Positions 37,665 to 46,549 of a stretch of 57,061 bases of DNA are shown here, piece by piece (the stretch's first letter is position 1; each line of letters opens with the position of its first letter). The translations under genes were made by a program, and so were the position numbers. The DNA is from Lachnospiraceae bacterium (GTDB lineage Bacteria; Bacillota; Clostridia; Lachnospirales; Lachnospiraceae). Under the pieces are notes generated by a model. The model saw nothing but the letters and a program-made list of their open reading frames with translations. It did not search any database and had not been told where the DNA came from. The stretch lies in assembly GCA_017476665.1 (NCBI GenBank), contig JAFUZJ010000069.1, positions 1 through 57,061 on the forward strand. The letters run 5' to 3'.

Positions 37665-39251
37665 TTACTCGTACTTCTCCAGATCATCCACCCCAATCAG
37701 CTCATACGCCTCGCCGTCCTGCCCTTCAATGGTCACATGATCCAGCGTCAGTCTCGCCACATTTCTTGCGAACAAACCTCTCTTGCTGCTGGCCTCCACG
37801 CCCTCGGACATGGCAGGTCTGTCACACTTCGGGTTCTCCGCATAGCTGATGTGGATATTCTTCATGTAGATCTCTTCAATCTTTGCCTCCGGCAATCCGT
37901 CAAAGTATCCAGCCGCCACATGGCAGTTTGTGCAGTCCATATTTTCAAACACCATCTTTTTAATAACAGGTGTTCTTTCATCTGCAGGATACACTTCTCT
38001 GGACTGGACATACTCGGTCTTGCCGTCCGGATCGCAGAAGTAGAATGCGTTCACCACCAGGGGTGTCATCACATGATCCAGGGTCAGATTGCGGAACACG
38101 ATATTGCTCAGGATCGCGTCCTTGCCGCGTCCGCGTCTGGTCTTGATACGCAGGCCTCTGTCCGTATGGCGGAAAATGCAGTCCTCCACCGTCAGATTCA
38201 CTACGCCGCCGGCCATCTCGCTGCCCACAGTCACGGCGCCGTGTCCGTTCTCCATCAGGCACTGGCGCACATGGATATTCTCGGAAGGCGTCTTATGCTT
38301 TCTGCCCATATAGATCTTGCCGCTCTTCACTGCGATACAGTCATCGCCCAATGAGAAGGTCACGCCCAGGATCTCCACATTCTTGCAGGACTCCGGATCC
38401 AGACCGTCTGTGTTGGGTGAATCTGCCGGATTGTTCACCGTCACGCCGATAAACCGCAGATTATCACTGAAATAAGGGTGCAGCGTCCAAGACGGGGAAT
38501 TGCAGAATTTCACGCCCTGCAGCGTAATGTCCTTACAGCCGCTGATAAAGAACAGGCGGGGACGGAACGCAATGTTCATCACCTTGGGATCCTTCCACCA
38601 AGTCTCCTTTGAAGCGTTGCCGTTGATCGTGCCGCGGCCGTAGATCACCACATCCTCCACGCCGATGCCGCAGATCACGCCGGAGAACATGGGCAGAGGG
38701 TTTCCCTCCCAGGTACCCAGATTATATTCCTCTTTCTCATCATAACTCTCGATCATCCCGGGAAAAGTGGGGAATTTCGCCCGATCCGTAAACGCACGCA
38801 GCTCTGCACCCTCCGCCAGCTCAATTCTCGTATGGCTCTTCAGAAACAGGCTGGAAATGCGATACACGCCCGCGGGGAAATAAACTCTGCTGTCTGCGGG
38901 ACATGCCATGATTGCCGCCTGGATAAAGTGGGTATCATCATGCTCGCCGTCACCCTTGGCCCCGAACTTCCTCACATTCAAAGTCACAAACTCTTTCTGC
39001 GTGCGGAAAGTCACCTCACCTAGTTTCTCCCCCTTTGTGCCCAATTCCTCGTTCTCGCAGACAAACACCTCCACATGCTGCTCGCTGTCCGGGATCAGAT
39101 CATACAGAGAGGTGATCGTCTTGCCTGTGGCAACGACGCTCCCCCCATTGACCTCCACCAGATAAAGCGCCTTCGTAAAATATCTGCCGCCGTCCACGAT
39201 CTCAATTGTCGCGCTTCTGGCAGTGCTCATAACCAATTTAATCTCCATCAT
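37665..39251 (-). CDS. Glycoside hydrolase family 28 polygalacturonase, cytoplasmic
   Basis: 528 residues. A fibronectin-III-like domain occupies about 1-90, then the beta-helix with NTDGLDP, LGDDCIAVKSG (catalytic Asp pair), GHGAVTVGSE and RIKTRRGRG, all the usual GH28 signatures in order. There is no signal peptide, so it is likely an exo-acting enzyme that frees galacturonate from imported oligomers. GGAGAG precedes the ATG. It lies between an unknown helical protein and a TIM-barrel isomerase in one operon, next to the uxa genes. Confidence 0.95.
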   Translation of the reverse strand: MMEIKLVMSTARSATIEIVDGGRYFTKALYLVEVNGGSVVATGKTITSLYDLIPDSEQHVEVFVCENEELGTKGEKLGEVTFRTQKEFVTLNVRKFGAKGDGEHDDTHFIQAAIMACPADSRVYFPAGVYRISSLFLKSHTRIELAEGAELRAFTDRAKFPTFPGMIESYDEKEEYNLGTWEGNPLPMFSGVICGIGVEDVVIYGRGTINGNASKETWWKDPKVMNIAFRPRLFFISGCKDITLQGVKFCNSPSWTLHPYFSDNLRFIGVTVNNPADSPNTDGLDPESCKNVEILGVTFSLGDDCIAVKSGKIYMGRKHKTPSENIHVRQCLMENGHGAVTVGSEMAGGVVNLTVEDCIFRHTDRGLRIKTRRGRGKDAILSNIVFRNLTLDHVMTPLVVNAFYFCDPDGKTEYVQSREVYPADERTPVIKKMVFENMDCTNCHVAAGYFDGLPEAKIEEIYMKNIHISYAENPKCDRPAMSEGVEASSKRGLFARNVARLTLDHVTIEGQDGEAYELIGVDDLEKYE

Positions 39252-39283
39252 CTTTCTCTCCTATCTGCCGCTCACACAGCGCT

Positions 39284-39808
39284 TTATACTCTGTTTATGT
39301 ATTTTTCAGCCAACAAGATATCCGCCTCACAGGCTCTTAAAACAGCCGACTTGAACCTTGCCTCATCCGCCGCGTCTTTTGCCGACGCATCAGCTCCGTA
39401 AAACAGATCCAGCGTCTTCCTCACATTCTCTTTGAAAATATCCACCAGTTCCCTGTAATACTCATAGATCTCCGGACTCATGAAATCAATCGTATTAATC
39501 CACATATCTGCCGCCTTGGACGCATTGGCAAAGGTATAATCCGCTGCCAATTTCCCGTTCCACGCGCGCATCTGTGCGATCAGATCAGGATAGCCTTCTT
39601 TTTTATTACAAGTTGTTTCATAGGCCACGTACACAGGATATGCCAATCCTGCCGCCTGCCATACATCTGCCTCCACACTGCTTAAGTCGAACACACCCTC
39701 CGCAGTTCTAGGCAGCGCTTTCAGCTCCTTTACCGCCTCCCCAGCAGCCGCCACGTCCCCTTTCTTCACCGCCTCATATGCGGTCTGCAACTGTTCTTTC
39801 AACCCCAT
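39284..39808 (-). CDS. Unrecognised helical protein leading the pectin operon
   Basis: 174 residues, all alpha by eye, with no membrane segment or signal peptide. It opens MGLKEQLQTAYEAVKKGD and contains conserved-looking Trp, Tyr and Cys residues (AGLAYPVYVAYETTCNKK). I do not recognise the family. GAGAGG lies eight bases before the ATG and a good promoter is at 39880-39908. Its position as first gene ahead of GH28 and an isomerase argues for a role in uronate-oligomer use, perhaps binding rather than catalysis. Confidence 0.75.
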   Translation of the reverse strand: MGLKEQLQTAYEAVKKGDVAAAGEAVKELKALPRTAEGVFDLSSVEADVWQAAGLAYPVYVAYETTCNKKEGYPDLIAQMRAWNGKLAADYTFANASKAADMWINTIDFMSPEIYEYYRELVDIFKENVRKTLDLFYGADASAKDAADEARFKSAVLRACEADILLAEKYINRV

Positions 39809-39879
39809 CGCACATACCTCTCTTTTTGTTTTTTTCAGTTCCGCTCATGCCAATGATGACCAAAAAACTCTTACTTTAT

Positions 39880-39908
39880 ATTATACCGACTTTTCCTATA
39901 TCAGGCAA
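39880..39908 (-). promoter_or_regulatory. Promoter of the GH28 operon
   Basis: On the minus strand TTGCCT (39903-39908) and a perfect TATAAT (39880-39885) are 17 bases apart. The weak -35 suggests activation or CcpA-type control, but no clear operator was identified. Confidence 0.6.
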
Positions 39909-39920
39909 TACAAAATAAGA

Positions 39921-40646
39921 TTATTTGTCGTCTGCCGCCAGCGCATTGGCACCCGGAATAGCCGTGTCTCCCTTTGAAAATTTTATAAAACGTACGATCG
40001 CCACGATCGTCATCGTGAGATCAAACAGGAAAAAGATCAGGATAAAGATACCGGATTCTGTGCTCAGGCAGAAATCATAGAACCCATGTAGCAAGGTCGG
40101 AACCAAAAGGGCTTTCACCAGATTCTTTCGGCATTTTCCCGAATCTCCCTCTGCCTCAGCATACTTCGCCAGCCCATAATAGTACCCCATGAACACAGCA
40201 AAGATCACATGCCCGGGAACAGACAGCAATGCTCTTATGATTGCCACAAAGATACCGCCCAGGATTCCGTTGCTGATCACGTACAAAATATTTTCTATGG
40301 TTGCAAATCCCAGGGATACGGCCACGGCATACACAACCCCGTCAAATGTATAATTAAATTCCTTGTTTTTCCAGGTTCCGATTTTTAAGAAAAAAAACTT
40401 GCCTCCCTCTTCAATCAATGCAGTTAGAAGAAAATTATCCACAATGAGATAGATCAAGCTCTCCGTATCAAGAAAAAGGCCCACAACCAGTTCCCCCAAC
40501 AAGCCGAAGATCACGGCGCTCACCGTACTTAAGCATCCGAACAAAACCAATTTCAGTAAAAGCTTCGGCGGTTCCTTCTCCACCTTATCTCCGTACCATA
40601 CCACAAAAAAGAGTACCATGCTGGGGATCACTGCCAAGTTTATCAT
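39921..40646 (-). CDS. prsW: PrsW-family intramembrane metalloprotease
   Basis: 241 residues and about seven membrane helices. The family motifs are present: EEGGK at 79-83, FATIENILY near 118-126 and PGHVIFAVFMGYYYG near 147-161, giving Glu and His metal ligands. PrsW in Bacillus clips the anti-sigma factor RsiW; relatives act in envelope-stress signalling. AGGAG lies eight bases before the ATG. It stands alone between the uxa operon terminator and the GH28 operon promoter; no sigma/anti-sigma pair is nearby, so its target is unknown. Confidence 0.92.
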   Translation of the reverse strand: MINLAVIPSMVLFFVVWYGDKVEKEPPKLLLKLVLFGCLSTVSAVIFGLLGELVVGLFLDTESLIYLIVDNFLLTALIEEGGKFFFLKIGTWKNKEFNYTFDGVVYAVAVSLGFATIENILYVISNGILGGIFVAIIRALLSVPGHVIFAVFMGYYYGLAKYAEAEGDSGKCRKNLVKALLVPTLLHGFYDFCLSTESGIFILIFFLFDLTMTIVAIVRFIKFSKGDTAIPGANALAADDK

Positions 40647-40698
40647 TTTTTCTTCTCCTCTATGTCAATATATTTTTTGCACACTGTTCTTCTGAAAG

Positions 40699-40728
40699 AA
40701 AAGGGCAGACCATCCGGACTGCCCTTTT
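40699..40728 (-). terminator. Terminator of the uxaB-uxaA operon
   Basis: A perfect 10-bp stem (AAAAGGGCAG / CTGCCCTTTT) with a 10-base loop sits 31 bases after the uxaA stop. The T-rich arm makes it work in the minus direction, and it could also act in the other. Confidence 0.9.
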
Positions 40729-40759
40729 ATTACTGGTACCTTGTTCGATATCTCTTTTC

Positions 40760-42277
40760 TTACAGAGTCACGCCCTGCTTAAAGATTGCCATATCATGGA
40801 AACCTGCTTCCTCGCTGCGTACTTTTCTGCCACTCGCTGTCTCTACCACCAGATCAAACAACTTCCTGGTCTCAGTTTCCATATTGCTGTCCTCTACGAT
40901 CACGCCCGCATTGAAATCGATCCAGTTGGACTTCTTTCCTGCCAGTCTGGAGTTCGTCGCAATCTTCATGGTCGGCACCGGTGATGCAAAAGGGGTACCG
41001 CGGCCGGTGGTGAAGAGTACAATATGCGCGCCGGATGCAGCCAACGCCGTAGCAGCCACCAGGTCATTGCCCGGTGCGCTGAGCAGATTCAGTCCCGGAG
41101 TCTTCACCGGCTCACCGTAAGCCAGAACACCCTTAACCAGTGCACTTCCGGACTTCTGGGTACAACCGAGAGACTTATCCTCCAATGTGGAGATACCGCC
41201 CTTCTTGTTTCCGGGAGAAGGATTCTCATAAATGGTCTGATTATGGCTCTTGAAGTAGTTCTTGAAGTCATTGATCAGATCTACGGTCTGGTTAAACAGC
41301 TCCTCGTTCGCACAGCGGTTCATCAGGATCGTCTCCGCGCCAAACATCTCTGGTACCTCTGTCAAAATTGTGGTACCGCCCTTGGAGATCAGCAGATCGG
41401 AGAACCGTCCCACCAGCGGATTTGCAGTGATACCGGACAGACCGTCACTGCCGCCGCACTTCATGCCGATGATCAGCTTGCTGACACTGATGGGCTCGCG
41501 CTTGAAGCCTGCCGCATACTTCGCCAGCTCCTTGATCAGCTCCACGGAATCCGTAATCTCATCCTCGTGCTCCTGACAGATCAGGAACTTCACACGATTT
41601 TCATCATACTCACCGATATAAGGCTTCAATACCTCAATATTACTGTTCTCACAGCCAAGGCTCAATACCAGCACACCGCCGGCATTGGGATGGTTGATCA
41701 GGTCGGCCAGAATGGTTCTGGTATGCTCCTGATCGTCGCCCATCTGGGAGCAGCCATAGGGATGCTTAAAGGTTACCACCTCGCCTACGGTCTGAAGACC
41801 TTCTTTTTCACGGTTCGCATCCAGCCACTTATTTGCCATGCGTACGATGGCGTCCGCCACATTGTTCACACAGCCGACGGTAGGCACCAGCCAGATATCG
41901 TTGCGGACACCCACCTTGCCGTTCGGACGGTTGAAGCCCATGAAGGTTACATCCTCCGTCTTCTTCTCCTCCACAGGAGTAGGATCATAGGTGTACTCCA
42001 ACAGATCGCCCAGCGCGGTCTTCACGTTATGTACATGGATCCAGTTACCTGTCTTGATGGCTTCCTTTGCATTGCCGATCCGGTAACCGTACTTGATCAC
42101 CTCTCCGCCTTCCGGGATATCCTTGAGCGCCATCTTGTGACCTGCGGGAATCTCCTCCAGTGCGGTGATCTCTTTTTCCACACCGTCCACGGAAACCTTG
42201 ATGCTGTCTCCCTTTGGGATGGTGTTCAATGCTACAACCACATTATCATTGTCATTGATTTTTAAGAAATTTTGCAT
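40760..42277 (-). CDS. uxaA: Altronate dehydratase
   Basis: 505 residues. An N-terminal SAF domain (about 1-90) precedes the dehydratase core with GCENSNIEVLK, MKCGGSDGLSGITANP and LFTTGRGTP. It removes water from D-altronate to give 2-keto-3-deoxygluconate in the galacturonate pathway. The start overlaps the uxaB stop by 16 bases, so the two are translationally coupled, and a strong terminator follows. The KDG kinase and aldolase needed next are not in the window. Confidence 0.95.
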   Translation of the reverse strand: MQNFLKINDNDNVVVALNTIPKGDSIKVSVDGVEKEITALEEIPAGHKMALKDIPEGGEVIKYGYRIGNAKEAIKTGNWIHVHNVKTALGDLLEYTYDPTPVEEKKTEDVTFMGFNRPNGKVGVRNDIWLVPTVGCVNNVADAIVRMANKWLDANREKEGLQTVGEVVTFKHPYGCSQMGDDQEHTRTILADLINHPNAGGVLVLSLGCENSNIEVLKPYIGEYDENRVKFLICQEHEDEITDSVELIKELAKYAAGFKREPISVSKLIIGMKCGGSDGLSGITANPLVGRFSDLLISKGGTTILTEVPEMFGAETILMNRCANEELFNQTVDLINDFKNYFKSHNQTIYENPSPGNKKGGISTLEDKSLGCTQKSGSALVKGVLAYGEPVKTPGLNLLSAPGNDLVAATALAASGAHIVLFTTGRGTPFASPVPTMKIATNSRLAGKKSNWIDFNAGVIVEDSNMETETRKLFDLVVETASGRKVRSEEAGFHDMAIFKQGVTL

Positions 42278-43722
42278 AATGCTGCCCTCATACCATTCGT
42301 CTTGATATCATCCAGATAAGCTACAACTGCATCGGTCAGACCGGGAACCTTGTTCAGATCCTGACCATGGAAGTTCTCGTTTCCGAGATAATCCGTTACA
42401 AAGGTTCTGGTGTCCTTGCCGCTGTTTGCCGCAAAGAACTCCAGCACTGCCTTGTCATCCTTCACCAGATACTCCTCGCCGTTTCTGTGTCCGATCAGCA
42501 CGCCGTCTCTGATCTCAGAGCCGGTATAGAATGCCATCAATGCTGCGATGGAGAAGGTCAGGTGAGCGGGAAGCTTACCAAACTTGTCTACATAGCCAAG
42601 CAGGCTGGGCATACATCTTGCTCTCCACTTGGAAACGGAGTTCAGGGAGATGTCCAGAAGCTTGTGATCTACATAAGGATTGTCGAAACGGTTCACAACC
42701 TCTGCCGCAAATGCCTTCAGCTCATCCTCGGGAAGGGTCAGGGTAGGGATAACCTCGTCATAGATGGTCTTGTCCATAAAGTTTCTGATATCGTCATCCT
42801 TCATGGAATCTCTTACGATATCCAGACCGCAGCACCATGCAGCCAGTACGAAGGAAGTATGCGCACCGTTCAGAATACGAACCTTTCTCTGCTTGTAAGG
42901 ATGATGGTCATCGGTGATGATCGCGTTGAAGTTGTCGATAGGCAGCTTCGGGAAATCTGCGCTGATGTCCTTGGGAGACTCGATTACCCACAGAGAAAAA
43001 GGCTCTGCAGTAACCATGATATCATCCTGATATCCCAGTCTGTCCCACTCAGCCTGCATGTCCTTCGGACGGCCTGTCACGATACGGTCTACCAGTGTGG
43101 AAGTGAATACACATGCATTCTCCACCCAGTTCTTAAACTCATCGGAGAGTTTCCAAAGGTCGATGAACTGCATCACGCACTTCTTCAGGTTGATGCCGTT
43201 GTCATCGATCAGCTCTACGGGAAGCATGATCAGACCCTTGCTCATGTCGCCCTTGAAGGTCTCAAATCTTCTGTACAGGAACTTGGTCAGCTTTCCGGGG
43301 AACGTTGCAGGAGGATTGGACTCAAACTTATCGCTGTCATCAAATACGATACCTGCCTCTGTAGTATTAGAAACCACAAACTTCAAGGTGTCGATATCAG
43401 CCAAAGCCATATATTTATCATACTCGTTGATGGTGTCAACCGCATCCGCCACGGATGTCACGATACGATCGATAATCTTACCCTCGCCGCCTACATTACC
43501 GCGAAGTGATACGGTATACTGGCAGTCCTGCTTGTGGAAATTCTCCAGATTGCCAAATGCAATAGGCTTGATCAATACGATGTCACCGTCAAACTTGCCC
43601 TGCTCATTTGCCAGATCAAACATGTAGTCAACGAACGCGCGGAGGAAATTACCCTCACCGAACTGCACTACCTTGATCGGTCTCTCTTTCTTGCCTGTTT
43701 TTGCTTTGTTTAATAACTCCAT
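42262..43722 (-). CDS. uxaB: Tagaturonate reductase
   Basis: 486 residues of the mannitol dehydrogenase family. The NAD site VVQFGEGNFLRAF lies near 19-31 and the C-terminal domain holds KVRILNGAHTS and KWRARCMPSL. It reduces tagaturonate, made by UxaC, to altronate, used by UxaA. GGAGG lies ten bases before the ATG. It starts the uxaBA operon, divergent from the LacI-type regulator, with an operator-like palindrome between. Confidence 0.95.
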   Translation of the reverse strand: MELLNKAKTGKKERPIKVVQFGEGNFLRAFVDYMFDLANEQGKFDGDIVLIKPIAFGNLENFHKQDCQYTVSLRGNVGGEGKIIDRIVTSVADAVDTINEYDKYMALADIDTLKFVVSNTTEAGIVFDDSDKFESNPPATFPGKLTKFLYRRFETFKGDMSKGLIMLPVELIDDNGINLKKCVMQFIDLWKLSDEFKNWVENACVFTSTLVDRIVTGRPKDMQAEWDRLGYQDDIMVTAEPFSLWVIESPKDISADFPKLPIDNFNAIITDDHHPYKQRKVRILNGAHTSFVLAAWCCGLDIVRDSMKDDDIRNFMDKTIYDEVIPTLTLPEDELKAFAAEVVNRFDNPYVDHKLLDISLNSVSKWRARCMPSLLGYVDKFGKLPAHLTFSIAALMAFYTGSEIRDGVLIGHRNGEEYLVKDDKAVLEFFAANSGKDTRTFVTDYLGNENFHGQDLNKVPGLTDAVVAYLDDIKTNGMRAALCKIS

Positions 43723-43827
43723 TGAACTTTATCCTCCATTCCGCGCTCGCGGCGCTACTTAGCGTTCCGGTCTGTAGCCGGTTTTTGAACTTAATACATT
43801 CACTATAACATATTTCCAAAATATTTT

Positions 43828-43845
43828 CCACCACAAATGTGTTGG
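43828..43845. promoter_or_regulatory. Probable LacI-type operator between uxaB and its regulator
   Basis: CCACCACAA-ATGTGTTGG pairs at 7 of 9 positions and extends by two more pairs to TTCC...GGAA. It lies upstream of a TATAGT-type -10 for uxaB and about 20 bases above the -35 of the regulator, the usual place for a LacI-family site controlling both genes. Confidence 0.45.
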
Positions 43846-43866
43846 AATATATATATTTTTTACGTC

Positions 43867-43895
43867 TTGAAAAAAGCCCCGACATTGGGTATAAT
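43867..43895 (+). promoter_or_regulatory. Promoter of the LacI-family regulator
   Basis: TTGAAA (43867-43872) and a perfect TATAAT (43890-43895) are 17 bases apart. A 7-bp inverted repeat, TATGAAA (43902-43908) and TTTCATA (43922-43928), starts at the predicted transcription start and may be an autoregulatory site. Confidence 0.65.
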
Positions 43896-43949
43896 TAGGC
43901 TTATGAAACTTGTGAAAATACTTTCATAGCAGCAAAGGGGTAAATACTC

Positions 43950-44954
43950 ATGACAATATATGATATTTCGGAGAAAGCAGGAGTATCAATCGCGACCGTC
44001 TCCCGCGTACTCAACGGCAGTGCCAATGTAAGCGAAGAGACGAGACAGCGGGTGCTCAGCGTGATTGAAAAATATGAGTATACCCCCAATGCCTTTGCCA
44101 GAGGTCTGGGGCTCAACACGATGCGGACCATCGGCATCATGTGTGCCGACAGTTCTGACCTGTATCTCGCCAAGGCAATTTATTATCTGGAGCAGCAGCT
44201 GCGGGAAAACGGCTATCACTGCATCCTGTGCTGCAGCGGCTACGAATTGAACACAAGGCGTGAGTCTTTGGATCTTTTGCTGCAGCAGAAAGTGGACGGC
44301 ATTATCCTGGTCGGTTCCAACTACATCTATGAGCAGGAATCCCAGAACAAATATATTCTGGATGCGGCGCTCACCACACCGGTCATGCTTTTGAACGGTG
44401 CACTGGAAGCCCCCAATGTGTACAGCATTCTGTGCGATGACTACACCTCCGTGCAGGAGGCGACAGGCCGCATGATCACATCCGGAATCCATGATATTCT
44501 CTATTTTTACAACTCCAATTCCTACAGCGGTAAAAAGAAACGCTCCGGCTACCTGAATGCCATGAAGGCACACGGTCTGGAACCGATGCAGGAATATTTC
44601 TCCGGTACCCACGAGGATATCTCCGGCATGACGGAACAGCTGCTGAAGCTGCATCAGCGCGGACAAGTCTTTCACGGTTTGATTGCCGCCGACGATATGC
44701 TGGCTCTGGCGGCAGTGAAATATGCACAGACTTTGGGAATCCGCGTTCCAGATGAGCTTTCCGTGATCGGCTACAACAACTCCATACTGGCACAGTGCAG
44801 TTATCCCGAATTGACCAGTATTGACAACAAGCTGGAAGCGCTCTGCCAGCATCTGACCGACACACTCATGGATGTACTTACAGACAACTATGGCATCAAA
44901 AATACCATGTTTTCCGGTGACCTGATCCTGCGGGGCACCACGAAAGCCCTGTGA
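43950..44954 (+). CDS. LacI-family transcription regulator of the uxa genes
   Basis: 334 residues. The helix-turn-helix is at the very N-terminus (TIYDISEKAGVSIATVSRVL) with the hinge helix YTPNAFARGL, followed by a periplasmic-binding-protein-like effector domain. Placed between the uxaBA operon and uxaC it most likely responds to galacturonate or an early intermediate. AAAGGGG lies nine bases before the ATG. Effector identity is inference. Confidence 0.93.
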   Translation: MTIYDISEKAGVSIATVSRVLNGSANVSEETRQRVLSVIEKYEYTPNAFARGLGLNTMRTIGIMCADSSDLYLAKAIYYLEQQLRENGYHCILCCSGYELNTRRESLDLLLQQKVDGIILVGSNYIYEQESQNKYILDAALTTPVMLLNGALEAPNVYSILCDDYTSVQEATGRMITSGIHDILYFYNSNSYSGKKKRSGYLNAMKAHGLEPMQEYFSGTHEDISGMTEQLLKLHQRGQVFHGLIAADDMLALAAVKYAQTLGIRVPDELSVIGYNNSILAQCSYPELTSIDNKLEALCQHLTDTLMDVLTDNYGIKNTMFSGDLILRGTTKAL

Positions 44955-45055
44955 TTCAGGCGATTTGAATCCCGGTACCACCTCGCGGCACATACCGTAT
45001 TGCCAGCGAGAATCAATAAATATAATTATCAAATATATCAAACGGAGGAATGGAA

Positions 45056-46468
45056 ATGAAAGCATTTATGGACAAAGACTTCCTGCTTGAGACCGCAACA
45101 GCCCAGAAGCTGTTCCACGAGTACGCAGAGAAGACCCCGATTCTCGACTACCACTGCCACATCAATCCCAAGGAAATTGCAGAGGACCGTCAGTTCGACA
45201 ACATCACTCAGGTGTGGTTGGGCGGCGATCACTACAAATGGCGCTTTATGCGTTCCTGCGGCGTGGACGAGAAATACATCACCGGCGACGCTTCCGATTA
45301 TGAGAAATTCTGCAAGTGGGCAGAGTGCCTGGGCAAAGCCATCGGCAACCCCCTCTTCCACTGGAGCCATTTGGAACTGCAGAGATACTTTGGCTACAAC
45401 GGTGTATTGAATGCCAAAACCGCAGACGAAGTATGGAATCTTTGCAATGCAAAATTAAAAGAGCCTTCCATGAGCGTACGCAATATCATCAAGCAGAGCA
45501 ATGTAACTCTGATCTGCACCACCGATGATCCCGTTGACAGCCTGGAATGGCACACCAAGATTGCCGAGGACAAGAGTTTCGACGTCATCGTGCGTCCCGC
45601 TTGGAGACCCGACAAGGCAATGAATATCGAGAAGCCAGAGTATCTCGACTATCTGGCGAAACTGGCAGAGGTATGCGGCAAGTCCAAGATCGGCACTTTC
45701 GCTGAATTGAAGGACGCTCTGAAGCAGCGTATGGAATTCTTCAAGTCCATGGGATGTAATGTTTCCGACCACGCGCTTGAGTATGTAATGTATGCGCCCG
45801 CAAGTGACGATGAGATCGAACAGATCTTTGCAAAGAGACTGAGCGGAAACGCAATCACAAAAGAGGACGAGCTGAAATTCAAGACTGCTTTCATGCTCTT
45901 TGTCGGCAAAGAATATCATAAATTAGATTGGGCAATGCAGCTTCACTATGGCTGTAAGAGAGACAACAATGCAAAAATGTATCAGAAGCTCGGTCCCGAC
46001 ACCGGTTATGACTGCATCAACAACTATGCGCCTTCTGCTCAGATGGCTGATTTCCTGAATGCACTGATTGAAACCGACGAGCTGCCCAGAACTATTCTGT
46101 ACAGCCTAAACCCGAATGACAATCAGGCCATCGGCACCATCCTCGGCTGCTTCCAGGATTCCACAGCAGTGGCAAAGATCCAGCAGGGCAGCGCATGGTG
46201 GTTCAACGATCACAAGACCGGCATGCAGGATCAGATGATCTCCCTGGCTAACCTCGGAAATCTGTCCGGCTTCGTCGGCATGCTGACCGACTCCAGAAGT
46301 TTCCTGTCCTACACCAGACATGAGTATTTCCGCAGAATCCTCTGCAATCTCATCGGTAACTGGGTAGAGAACGGCGAGTTCCCTGAGGATTACGATATCC
46401 TCGGCGAAATCGTAACCAATATCTCCTACAACAATGCAAAGAGATATTTCAAGTTCCCTTTGGACTGA
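45056..46468 (+). CDS. uxaC: Uronate isomerase
   Basis: 470 residues of the amidohydrolase-like fold. DYHCHINPKEIAEDR with the metal-binding HxH pair is near 33-47. It converts galacturonate to tagaturonate, the first step of the pathway completed by UxaB and UxaA. I use the ATG at 45056, seven bases after GGAGG; the ATG at 45050 is only one base from it. It is downstream of the regulator with a 100-base gap and ends in a strong terminator. Confidence 0.95.
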   Translation: MKAFMDKDFLLETATAQKLFHEYAEKTPILDYHCHINPKEIAEDRQFDNITQVWLGGDHYKWRFMRSCGVDEKYITGDASDYEKFCKWAECLGKAIGNPLFHWSHLELQRYFGYNGVLNAKTADEVWNLCNAKLKEPSMSVRNIIKQSNVTLICTTDDPVDSLEWHTKIAEDKSFDVIVRPAWRPDKAMNIEKPEYLDYLAKLAEVCGKSKIGTFAELKDALKQRMEFFKSMGCNVSDHALEYVMYAPASDDEIEQIFAKRLSGNAITKEDELKFKTAFMLFVGKEYHKLDWAMQLHYGCKRDNNAKMYQKLGPDTGYDCINNYAPSAQMADFLNALIETDELPRTILYSLNPNDNQAIGTILGCFQDSTAVAKIQQGSAWWFNDHKTGMQDQMISLANLGNLSGFVGMLTDSRSFLSYTRHEYFRRILCNLIGNWVENGEFPEDYDILGEIVTNISYNNAKRYFKFPLD

Positions 46469-46500
46469 TAACAGCCTGATTAATCCTGACACAATGACAC

Positions 46501-46540
46501 AAAGGCTGCCTACAGTAAAACCTGCAGGCAGCCTTTTTTT
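46501..46540 (+). terminator. Terminator of uxaC
   Basis: A perfect 11-bp stem (46501-46511 with 46526-46536) with a 14-base loop, followed by a run of seven T. The convergent response-regulator gene ends just beyond it, at 46550. Confidence 0.95.
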
Positions 46541-46549
46541 ACGCTTATT

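Noticed and set aside
44971-44990. T-box-like sequence (GAGGTGGTACCGG on the minus strand)
   Set aside because: It points away from any amino-acid gene and into the antisense of the regulator; no specifier stem or terminator is seen.
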